A DNA stretch of 53,826 nucleotides from Actinomortierella ambigua (lineage: Eukaryota; Mortierellomycota; Mortierellomycetes; Mortierellales; Mortierellaceae): positions 1 to 53,826 of the forward strand of contig JAAAJB010000206.1 of the NCBI GenBank assembly GCA_016098155.1, given 5' to 3'. The stretch's first letter is position 1. Every line of letters begins with the position of its first letter. Position numbers and translations under genes: made by a program. Shown here one piece after another: positions 23,363 through 34,002 of the stretch. The notes beneath the pieces were generated by a model. That model ran no database searches. It saw nothing but the letters and a program-made list of their open reading frames with translations, and was not told the DNA's origin.

Positions 23363-25573
23363 CTGTAGAAAATAAGAAATGGGGGGGGGGGTGTGATACT
23401 GAAAGGGAATAGAAGCGAATGTGAGTAAAAGGTTGTCCCTGTTGACTTGCGCTAGTAAAAAAAGTCGAGAGAAAATGAGGGAGGAATGGGTATAATTTAA
23501 GAAGAAAAAAAAAGTGCACTTGTAGATAAAAACTGAGGATAAATGGCTAACAACTACCCACCCCCCTCCCTCCCTCCTCCTCCCCCTTCCTGTGGGTTCT
23601 GGATGCACGTAACGTCCCAACATGAATATTGTAATGTTGGCGGCGAAAGACTTGTTCCAATTTCCGCTGTTTGATTCTGTTCGTTGACAACAAAGAACAC
23701 AAAAAACAACAAACGACTCGCTGTGGGAAACGTTTTGGGTGCCAAAAATAAGGACTGTGCAGGGAGGAAAAAAAATAGGGCGGTGAAGTGCATCGTTCGT
23801 GGAGGATGAGACGTGGCCAAGATAGAGTGTTGCATCCAGATTAACTCAGGAAAGGGAGAGGAGGGGGGGACGGAGGGACATCTCTACCAAAATGTCAACG
23901 AAGATGGCTCCCCTCTCAGTCTCGCCGTCGGCTACTCCTCCCCATCCACAGGTCTCCACAACCATAAAAGAGGCTACAGTCAAATACGAAAAGTTGTACT
24001 TTGACCCATCTATTTGACTCCAAGAGGTGATTGCTCTCACGGCACGCTGCGGGAGACACAAAAACCTCGCCGTGCGTGTGCTTGTGTTTGTTTTTTTTTT
24101 CGATATTCAGGTTCTCGTTGATTCTCGCTGGACGTGGCATCGTCGACGACGCGAACCCAGTTTAATAATGATCCCACCCCCCTCCTTCCCCATTCCGACT
24201 GAGTGGTCAACACGTGCTTACCTGTGTTGCCGCTGCGGGAGATCTAGGGTGAGCAGAGGGTGGACATCGACAAGCGAAATGGATTAAACAAGAGAGAGTG
24301 TGTGATATACAGTGATGGAGAAAGATAGGGAGGAGATGGTGGAGAGAGAGAGGCAAAGATGGATGATCTTCAACAATGAGAGAAGGAGGGGAAAGAAAAG
24401 GGAATGAACCCTTCAGCGAGTGCTCCAGAAGAAAGGGAAGGACAAAAAAGAGTCCAATGACCTATGGTAATAACGGCGATAAACGGTTGAAGAAGAGGTG
24501 CCAATTGGGACTTGGATGGGATAGCAAAGACTGGAACCACCAACAGGGAACAAAAAAAAAGAGAAGGGATGGAAGACACCCCGGCCAGGTTGCCCCGATC
24601 TCCAGCCGTCCTCAGCCTCAATGTATCCTAAAAGACCTTTACGTCTTTCGTGTCCCGTTCCCTTCAAGGGCTCTTCCTCTAGTGTATCTCTTTTTCGTTT
24701 TCTGGCGATCTGAATTCGGCCTGCATACCCATTTTCCTGGTACCTGTCCGTTTTCTTCCCCTTGTTTGCTTGTTTTTTTTTATTCTCTCTACCTGACTTC
24801 GTTTGGCGGATTAGTTGACAGAGAGGATTCTCCATATCCGATCAAAGAAGAAAAGAAGAGAAGGATACTGAGTCTCCACACAGCCTTTCTATTGTGCCTC
24901 TTCTTGCATCTACAAGGCCCTTAAAAGTCGGTGACTAAGGTCAGCACGTTTTCTGCGTGTCTTCTTCCCTCTAATCCACTTTGAAGGCTTAGCAGACAAC
25001 GCGTCCTACTCTGACATTCCATCTCTGGATTCCTACTCTTTCTACACACACACACACACACGCATACGCGGGGCTTGATGTCATCCACTATGAGACCGCA
25101 ACAAACGGAAACGACGAAAAAAGTAGAGCTATTTGGTGTACACCGCCTCGATGCCCCTCCCCCCCTTCCCCTCGACCCTTGTGTTCCAGTCGTCAATGCA
25201 TAGGTTTCGCTCCTTTTCCTCCGCCCGTACAAGTCCAGCAGAAGGGGGAGGGGAGTGCGTTTTTTTTTGTTTGGCTCCCTTCCATCCGTTTTTGGCAAAG
25301 CCCTTCCCTCTCTCTTCTCATCCCCCCCACCCCCTTCCGACAATGCAGCATGTGAGCATGATGAAGTGCTGCATAAGGAAGAAATACCTCTCAACCATAC
25401 CACACGCACACGGGGAATGTCCAGCATCAAGGCCGACAGATCATACAGACGAAAGAAGAGGAATGAGGAGTGCTCCTTGCTGTCGTCGTCATCGTCGTCG
25501 TCGTTCGTTTTTTTTTTTTTTTTTTTTTTGAATTACTACCACTTCTATTCATCTCCGTGTCTTTTCTTTCTTT
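23363..25573. other. Region between the Rho gene and the syntaxin gene
   Basis: It probably holds the Rho promoter, its leader intron and the 3' end of the syntaxin gene. A 182-codon plus-strand frame at 24376-24924 has no family likeness. A (CA)n run lies at 25046-25061 and long T tracts lie near 25510-25530. Confidence 0.5.
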
Positions 25574-27707
25574 TCAATCATACCAGTCCAAGAATAAGAG
25601 GACAAAGCTAGCAAGGATCAAGAAGAAGAGGATCCATTTGCGGGTGCTGTTGTTGCGCTTGCCGGCCTTGAGCAGCTGATCATTGCCTGCAGAGATCAGC
25701 TCGATCGCGTTCAACGCCTCCTCGTGCAGCCGGTTCGTTTGCTGCGTCTGGATCTCCAAATGCTCCTGGATGGTCGAGTGTAACGTCGACAGTTCTATCA
25801 TCGATGTCTCCAGTTGTCTAATTTGAGGGACGGGGTTTTAAACGTAGTAGTTAGTAGGGGTAGTGGCGGTAGCAGGGGGGGGGAGAGGAGGACAAAGAAG
25901 TTATTTGTGTCTGAAGACCGAATAATCCCCCTCAGCTTTCGGCTCTCCTGCCTTCTTCTACTCTCTCGCTCTCTCTCTTTTTTTTTTTCTTTTCTTCCGC
26001 AGACAAGGAATAAAAGCGAAAGGGAAAAAAAATAGTAAAACAAAATTAAAAAAAAATGACATCCTTACCGGACTTGGTTCAGTTCCGTTGCGAGTCGCTG
26101 TGCAATTTGTTCATTTTCAAGCTCCAGCATCTGGCGTTCTTGTGCCGACAGTCCTCGCTCAAAGTCATCTTCGTCACCCAGACCTCCCAGGGAGGAGGAC
26201 GGTTGTCGTGCATCCTCGTCCATATCATCATGGTATGCTGCTGTCATCGCGCCACTGTTACTGCTACTACCACCACCACCTAGAGGCTGCCGTGCGTACA
26301 GTGATGAAGAGGAATAACCACCACTACCACTGTCATCGTTTGTGGTTCCAAAACGACTCCGGGCTCTGCTGCCACCCATCCGAGACGAGTCCCCTAAGGA
26401 GGGTGCTGGTGAGGATGTGTTGGATGTGGATGCGCTGTTATGGGGCCGCCGCGGTTGAAGTGACCCTGGTCCGCCAGACACGCCCAAGTCGTCGCTGCTG
26501 TCGATAAAGGTACTGTTGGTGGTGTTTCGCAAGTGTGATCGACTGCTCTGCGAGCCGGGCTTGGGAATGGCCTTGAACAGGGAGCTAAGTCGATAAAAAG
26601 AAAAAGAGAGACAGATAAGAATTGATAAACGAACTGCTTCCAAAGAAATATACATATATATCTATCTATATATGTGTGTAAAAAAGTGTAATAAAGGGAT
26701 AGGTTGGTTTTGTTCTGGAGTTTTTTTTTTTTGGATTTACCTTTCCGACTTTTCCATTTCTCTGGCCATCCGCACCTCGTATTGATCCTTGTGCAAGGTG
26801 GCCAGACTAGCCAGCTTTTCATTCAAGTACAAGGTGACGCCCTGTCGATGCTGTGTAAAGTTGTCGGCGCCGCCCGGCCGCAATTGGAAGGCGGCTGATA
26901 GGAACTGATTTAGTCCCGAGGTTCCTGCTTGGTTATTGGCGTGCTGATGCTTTCTTCTCTCTAAATTTTACATCGCGAAGCAAACCAGAGGGACAGAAGA
27001 GAGTGTGAGTGGATGAGTAGATAGAGTCCTTCCCTCCTTACCTCACTACCAACATCTCTTTTTGACCGTTTCATTGTCCTTATATTTTTTTCCTCCATGC
27101 TCAACGCAATTTCATATATTGTCGAAAGACGAGTGAGTACCTTGTTCCAGTGATTCGAGCTGCTCAATGGCCCCTTTGACTTGGTGCATCATCACCTTGA
27201 CCTGGGTATCAATGCTGTCGCGGTCCTTGTCTGAGAGCACCTTGAGTGTTGAGATGGACTCGAGCAGGGCTTGCAGCGCCTTGGACGAAGATGAGACCTG
27301 GCTTTCGCCCTTGGGTGCTCTAAGCGAGCTCATCGCTGACCGTGACAGGTTTAGGTATGCTGGGCGGATGGTCAAGATGAAGGACCGCATATCCGCAATG
27401 GTGCGTGACTATTTGGAGAGTGAGTGGAGGAAGTAAAAAATTAGTTTCCACATACTCCATGGAAAAATATGACAATGAACAGAGCGAGACGAAGAGAATA
27501 TGTGTGTCAAAGACCCACTATCGTGAATGTGGAGGTGAGGTGGGGTTACCATACAATTTGGTGCGCCTCCTTCATCCAAGGATCTGGTGACTCGCTAGGA
27601 CGCGTTCGAGAACGCGCACCGTGATGGTCTGCTCGACTCGAGAAGGAGCCAGAGGCTTGATCCAACTCTTGCACTGTTGCCCGGAAGAGTGCTGTCAAAT
27701 CTGCCAT
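25574..27707 (-). CDS. UFE1: Syntaxin-18/Ufe1-type ER t-SNARE
   Basis: Five exons (27707-27555, 27408-27141, 26960-26741, 26584-26069, 25817-25574) join in phase to 1401 nt, 466 aa. The start M-A-D-L-T-A-L-F-R-A-T-V matches the N-terminal signature of syntaxin-18 (ITLLFRASV in animals), a region that contacts Sly1-type SM proteins. The middle carries K-D-R-D-S-I-D, equivalent to the conserved ERDQID segment. The end is a SNARE helix (about residues 385-440) and a tail anchor W-I-L-F-F-L-I-L-A-S-F-V-L-L-F-L-D-W-Y-D, nearly identical to the family's ILFFLxxxSFxLLFLDWYD. Exon 4 adds a Ser/Gly-rich linker, making the protein longer than the usual 310-350 aa. It should act in retrograde Golgi-to-ER fusion at the ER. 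Intron 1 uses GTATGG; the nearby GTAACC donor breaks the frame. Confidence 0.93.
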
Positions 27708-28072
27708 GTCGACCTTTTGTCTTTACAAGTCTTCGACTGTTGCTATTGTTGTATGTAGTCTGCTTGCACGTTGTTCGTATTGGGGGTCCCGTGTGATGGA
27801 GAGGGACAAAAGATAGTGGCAATGGACTGTTAAGAGTCGACCCTGAAGAAATATGGTTTCCTGGTGTTGGTGGTCCCGACTCTGGTCCGTATGACCTATG
27901 CGTGTTTGGTGGTGAGTCAAGATGTTGGAGTTTGGTCCCAGACCAAGACGCAATGTCACCGCAGATGAAGGCCAAGCAATGACGAATGTGAATGCATGCT
28001 CCAAAAAAAAATCCCATTGGCCGTCACAAACAGGATCGAAATTTAAAAAATGGTAAGTTTTTATCTACACCT

Positions 28073-29907
28073 CTAGGAGGAGTGTGTTGGGACCGCGAGG
28101 CGACGCTCGCGTTCGGCCCGCTTCTTGCCTACCCACCAACGATACATCCCCATGCCGGCTGTGCAGCAGATGACTATGGCAGCCCCGACATAACTTGTTA
28201 GGTCTGGGTGCTCGTGCTGGACCGTGATTTGAAAGATGAACGCAAAGACAATGTCGTTCATGCGCATCAACGTGCCTGGGCCGACAGGGGCAAGCTGCAG
28301 ACTAACGTTGAATGGTACGATGAGGGGGGGGGGGAATATTAGTACGGCGTGAGGAGCATCAGGAATGAATGAAGCGACACGCAAGAGAAACCCCAAGGCC
28401 ACGGAACGAATCAAGAAACGAGGATAAGAAGAGAAATGAAGGGAATGTTGCGTCTGGTGGTGGTTGTGGTCGCAAACTTTCAAATCTTGCGTCAGACAGC
28501 ATGACACAAACAGACACAAACACATACTCGCACACACACACACACACACTCTCTCTCTCTTCTCTCTTCTAGTCTACACTCCCCCCCCCCCTCCTTTGGA
28601 CATACCCCTTCTCCGTGTCTTCCCCTCCCCTGTCTTTTTTTCTTTCAGATCAACTGTTCTCCATCGGCAATGCAACAAAAAAAGGACACTTACCCGTTGT
28701 TTAACAGGATCTGACCAACGAATGAAAAGGCACCCAGGCAGAGGAGACCGATCCACATCAGGGGCGAGCTAGGGGCAACATATCCGCCCTGCATGGTGAA
28801 CAGGCCAATCACGCTCACGATACTAAGGAATTATGGAATGTGTTGTGCGAGTAGAAACACAGTCAGTCGGTCAGTCGGTTAGTCGTGGACTTTCAAAAGT
28901 CTGAATGAATCACAACGTCCAAGAAAAAAAAAGAATCCACAAGAAAGAGAGGGGGGAAGAGTAGGAAACTTGCCAGCTAACAAAGCCAAAATAGACGACG
29001 TGGACCATGGAGTGGGCACGCTTGCCGAGCTTGCGCACAATGCAGTAGGCCTATTTCCGAAAGAGGAAAGACGGGAGAGTAGAGTCAGTGCCCCCCTTGT
29101 CCTCGTTCAAAGTAGAGTCTTGTCTTCCTTGTATTTTTTTTTCTCTCTTTCTCTCTTCTGAGTGGTACAACGTACAGTTGCAGTACACATGGCACCACAC
29201 ACACCGGCAATCGTGCCATAGAGTCTCTTCTCCGCCGTCACCTCGAGCGCAAAGGTATTGGTCGGATCTTCCTCCCCTCCGAGAGGCGTGGATGGGAATA
29301 ACGCAGTTGGTTTGACGACGAGCACAACGCCGGTCATGGCCAATAAACCAGCGAGGGCATCCAAAGGCGTGTAAGGCTCCTTGAGGATAAGACGAGCCAG
29401 GATGGCCGTAAAAGTTGGGCCGAGGAAGAAGACGACAGTGGCATCGGCGAGGGGCAAGACACTCAAAGAGTAAAAGAAGAGAGCCAATGCGACAGCACCG
29501 GAGAGACTTCGCCAAAAGACGAGCAAGCGCACATCTGGAGAGCCAAGCGGATAGACCCCTAGATACCAGCAGGCACCCAGACCAAGCAAGGTCTGGATAA
29601 TGCCTCGGAAAAGGACTAGCTCAAACGACGGCAAGGTCTTTGCGAAGATGGAGACCAATAGCGACATTGAGCTGAAGAAGAGAGCCGATAGGGTCATGTA
29701 GAGCAGGCCACGGGCTTCTTGCCTTCTCTTCTCAGCCGCATTGTCCGAGGAGGAGACCCCTGCTGCTGCACCTTCTTCTTCTTCTACGGTTGGTACTAGT
29801 GCAGCGGTAACGGACGAATGGCCTTGAACAGCTGGTCGTGCTCCTCCTTGCTGCCGATGAGCCAGTAGTGGGCTCGTTTCATGACCTTGATGGTCTGCTG
29901 CAGTCAT
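28073..29907 (-). CDS. EamA/DMT-superfamily membrane transporter (SLC35G-like)
   Basis: Four exons (29907-29176, 29050-28974, 28822-28694, 28301-28073) give 1167 nt, 388 aa. About 65 hydrophilic residues (E-T-S-P-L-L-A-H, E-E-E-E-G) precede ten expected membrane helices arranged as two EamA repeats. Repeat 1 carries L-F-R-G-I-I-Q-T near helix 2 and P-L-A-D-A-T-V-V-F-F-L-G-P-T-F-T near helices 4-5. Repeat 2 carries L-A-P-V-G-P-G-T-L and ends in a basic cytosolic tail K-K-R-A-E-R-E-R-R. Similar animal proteins (SLC35G) sit in internal or plasma membranes with unknown substrates, so none is assigned. Intron 2 appears to start with GC (TG|GCAAGT at 28973). The nearby GT would leave the wrong phase. 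The ETSPLL motif near the N-terminus resembles an acidic dileucine sorting signal (inference). Confidence 0.9.
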
Positions 29908-32900
29908 GCTGTTGTTGTTGTTGTTGTTTGTTTTCCTGCACTCGCTTCTATGTAGATCCTTTGATAATATAATTTATTTGCTTTGTTCCCAGTGAGATGA
30001 CGGTGCAATGAGATCCGATCCTGCCGTTCAGAATCAGCGGAATGAATGTAGGGGGAATGAATAGGATGAACAAGACGGCCTTTCAGAGCGGTAGTTCTAC
30101 ATATGGTAACCAGCTCTCTCCCACCTACTCGGCAAGGAGACTAATCAAGGTTTGTTTTTGTGTTGCAGTGTAGGTCGAGTTCCATTTGAGCGGGGTGGGA
30201 GAAGCGGGCGGGCGGTTGTTGTGTGTGGGAAAGGGAAAGGGATACAAGAGACAGGCAGGGGAGAGAAAGGGCGAAGCTGAGGTGAGCTAGCCTCTCCACC
30301 CGTTGGTGAGCAGCTGTCTTTTTCCTACCATTGAATGGCGATGAATTGTTGCGGTATGCACAATGTATATAGCAGCACGTCGACTACCATCAAATCCAAT
30401 CATCGTGCGCGCGTGAGAGAATCGAGCCCTAGCCCGAGGCCTCGAACTGGGATTGGATGGGACTGAGATGGGGGACTGGGCTGATGTGATGCGATCACTA
30501 ATGCTTCTGCTGCTGCTGCTGCTGCTGCTCTGTACTACAGGGTCCTATGTCCTATGTAGCAACCATCTCATGTCATGCCGTGTCCTGACCCTGTCCGCGA
30601 GATCATAGGTCGTGGCAATTGCATCGCAGCTAATTTCGAGCAGCTTCCGTAGGACAGAAAGAAGGATATGGTAAGCGTGTGTCCTGATCGCTGGGTGGTC
30701 CTTTTCTTTCCAAGCAACCACTCGCGTGCTTTTGTGTTTGTTTTGCTTTTGCTTTTTTGCTTCTTCATGTTAACTGTTGCTAGAATGATTGGTCGTAGAG
30801 AATACGACGAGGTATCAAAAAAAAAAAAAGGTGCGGGCACTGTGCAGCGTTGGCCTGCAATGTCCTTGCATGCTTTACATTGATTGATTGTCACTGTGCG
30901 TCAATTGCTCACCTTTCTTTCATTTTGTCCTTTAGTCATTACTACTATGCAAAAAATGCAAAGTGGAGAGTGCGCGTGTGTCGCATAGACAGCTCAAATC
31001 TCCCTTCTTCCACTCCCTCGTTCTCACCTCCTTCTCATCCTCCGCGCACGCACTGGGTTTACCAGCCCATTCAGTCACCCTCGCGATCTCTCTCCTTCTC
31101 CTTCTCCTGTCACACTCACTCATCAGGGGAGATAGAGAGACATTTCCATGATTCATCAAAAAAAGAAAAAGTGGCGTCGAACCCTTGCAAGCCGAAAGGG
31201 AAGGTATGAAAAAAAAAGGGAGGAGCAGGAGGAGGAGCAGGAAGAGGAGCAAAAACATGATTACCTTTGTCACACCACCCCAAGGTAACAGAGATCATCT
31301 ACATGTGCAGTGTTTTCTATTCTGTTCTCGTGGCAGTATCTTCTGTGGGCAGATCAAAAACGAGGCTGCTTACTGTGGCAAGCACAAGCCCAGGCCCACC
31401 TCACCTAGTCCCCCTTCCTCAGCTTTCCCTTTCAACCACAAACAGGACGAAAAAAAAAACAGGGAGAAGAGGAGGCGCAACCGGCTATCGTTAATGCTAC
31501 AGTAACGACAAGAAAAGGAAGGAATGGGGGGTGGAGAGGAGGGGCCGGAGGCAGAGCGTAGTAGCGGATGATGGAAATCATCGAGACTGTGGCACAAGTC
31601 CATCTCTTTCTCGGTCGGATATACTCCACCTTTTGGTCTCACACACATCTTGTTGTACTCGCAACTTTGACAGTTTTCTTTCTTCTTTCCTCTTCTTCTT
31701 TTTTTTCTACACAGTTTAGGATGCTTTGTTGAGTTTGTGTACCAGTCGTGGTTCGTGGCGTGCATGTTGTACTGTACTGCTGTACATGGACGACGCGTCG
31801 TTCCCACTCAAACCACGCTCAAAACTGTAGTATCCAACCAATGCATGTTATCCCATCCCTCCCCTCCCCTTTGTTTTTTTTTGTCCCTTTATGCCCTTCG
31901 CTTCTCGTCACTCACCATGCAAGTCAGCGAGGACACAAATCGGATGTCCTTTTCTCTTGATATCTCTCCCGTCGCTCTACTTGATTCTTGTGTACTACTA
32001 TATGACTTCTTTTTCGGTGTCGACCCAATGGGTGGATGGGGGAGGGGCTGCATGGTCTCTTCTCCAATGGGAAGAGGGGAGGGAGGTTTCTTCAGCAGCC
32101 TGGCAGTAACGAGGTCCGCTAGGCTCCAAATCCCCAAGGAATAGAAAATGAGGAATACAATGATAGTGAATGAATCAATGAGTGAGCAAGAGAGCAACCG
32201 CCTCCCTGCCTGCTGCCGCTTTGCTTACACAGCTCAATGTAGTGTCACGTTCAAGTGTTTGTTTTCGTGGAGGGGGATGAGGATGGATGAGGATGAGGCG
32301 AGGATTGGGGGGACAGAGAGCGGAGGAGGGGGGGGGAAGGAGAGGAGTTGATGATGCTGTTTGGATCCAATGGCCCCGATCCCCTGGGCCTTGCCTCGTT
32401 TTGTTTGCCATGCCCTGCCCTGCCCTGACCCGTGAAGCATGCTGTTACATCGTGATGGCTGTCGAGCGAGCTCTTTCGGGTTTTGGCTCGAGTTGCACAA
32501 ATACCCGCCCCGTCCCCTCTTTGTCCGTCTTGTTTGTTCTCCATCCTCTCTCTCTGTCTCTCTCTCTCTTCGTCCCTCCCTCCTTCCTTTTTCACACTGT
32601 CCGAGCAACCTTCGCCCATCTTCTTTCTCTTCTCATTCTGCCATTCAGTTCATTCTGCACACTCCGACCTCTCCTTCACCCACTTCCCTCACACACAAGT
32701 CCTTCAAAGTAGGTTTTCCGCTTTCGAGGAGGACGCAAATGTCCTTTCCATCCACAGTCTCCCTATCCCCATCATTTGGGTATGGCTTGTGTGTCTGCCT
32801 AGTTTGTCAGTCTGTCAGTCTGTCAGTCTATCTGCCTGGATGTGTCCGGTCAACCTATCTGCCTGTCCTACCAGTCAGTGATGTACCTGTCTCCCTTGGC

Positions 32901-34002
32901 TGCGGTACCTGCTTGCTCCCATGCTATTCTCTTTCCTCCTCCTCGTCCTCCCCACGTTCCCTTGTGTGCCTGTTGGCTCAACAGCAGCATGGCATCCCAT
33001 CTGGGATCGTTCTTACATAACATTCTGTGGAGAGCCAGAGCCATGGATGTATCGTGCTCAAAAGGGAAAAGGATACGACAGGGAGATGAGGTACCCCCCC
33101 TCTCTCTCTCTCTCAAGATCGTTTGCGCTCACGGACGGTCTTCTCTCCCTCCTCCATCTCCTCCTCTATCTCTCTCCCCTGTGCACATCCGTGCTCACCC
33201 CCGTTGAAAGTAGGCTGTGGTGTTGGACCCACCTCCACCACCAACAACAACCTCGACTCTCTACTCCCGCCCAAAAACAACAAAAAGAAAAGAAACCGTA
33301 AATGACGGCTTGCACTCGGACCCCTTCTCTCACCCTGAACCCTCCTTTCCCTCTTTCCTTCCTCATCACTACGTGTGTCACTTTCTTGCGCGTTCGCTCT
33401 TTCTTCATTGTTGTTGACAGCGCGCCAAAAAACAAAAAAACAAAAAAACAACCGTTACTGCGATGACGAGAATTGGCTTCCTTGAATTGGGGGTGGTGTT
33501 CGTCATTTCGATGACCGTATTGCGCCGTATCCACGCATGTTGTTAGCGAGCCCTGACCACCCACCGCCACCACCATTCCCTCGTCACTTCTGGATACTTC
33601 TCTGCATGGTTTCTAAACAAACTCGTCGTCCTCCCGGCACGACCCTTTTTTTTTTGTATTTATTCTCTTTTACTCATCTCGCTCGCTCTCTTTACGTTTC
33701 TCGACTTCAACTTACTTTCCCTTTAGGATAAAACAGCGCCCTTTCGCGTCCAAAGAAAAAAAAAAAGTGTACATCGACCCCATCGTCTCTTCCCTTTCTT
33801 CCAATTCTCTCCCTCAAGCTCCCCTCACCAACAACACCTCCTTCATTCGTCCCTTGCAAAGAGCTGCATAAGCACGCCAGCATTTACCTCTCTCTCTCTC
33901 ACTAGTCCTCTTCACCTTTGCGCACAATCCCCCCTAACACCCGCTCTACACACGATCGACAAGAGTACCATCCCCTCTCTCTCTCGCTCTCTCTCCGCCA
34001 AC
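29908..34002. other. Intergenic region between divergent genes
   Basis: About 4.1 kb separate the transporter (-) and the transglutaminase-like gene (+), so both promoters lie here. It contains a (CTG)n run near 30508-30528, poly-A/T tracts, CT arrays and short open frames of at most about 190 codons, all in simple-sequence composition. No gene, tRNA or conserved frame is recognised. The last 250 nt before 34003 are pyrimidine-rich, as in other leaders here. Confidence 0.5.
30508..30529. repeat. (CTG)n microsatellite
   Basis: About seven ctg units within the intergenic region. It is in no supported coding frame. Confidence 0.85.

Noticed and set aside
24376..24924. 182-codon plus-strand frame
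   Set aside because: Arbitrary composition, no family, and it lies where the Rho leader or promoter should be.
31160..31185. tRNA T-loop-like string (ggttcgacgcc on the minus strand)
   Set aside because: The flanking bases do not form a T stem and no D-arm or anticodon arm can be found. No tRNA gene was identified anywhere in the window.
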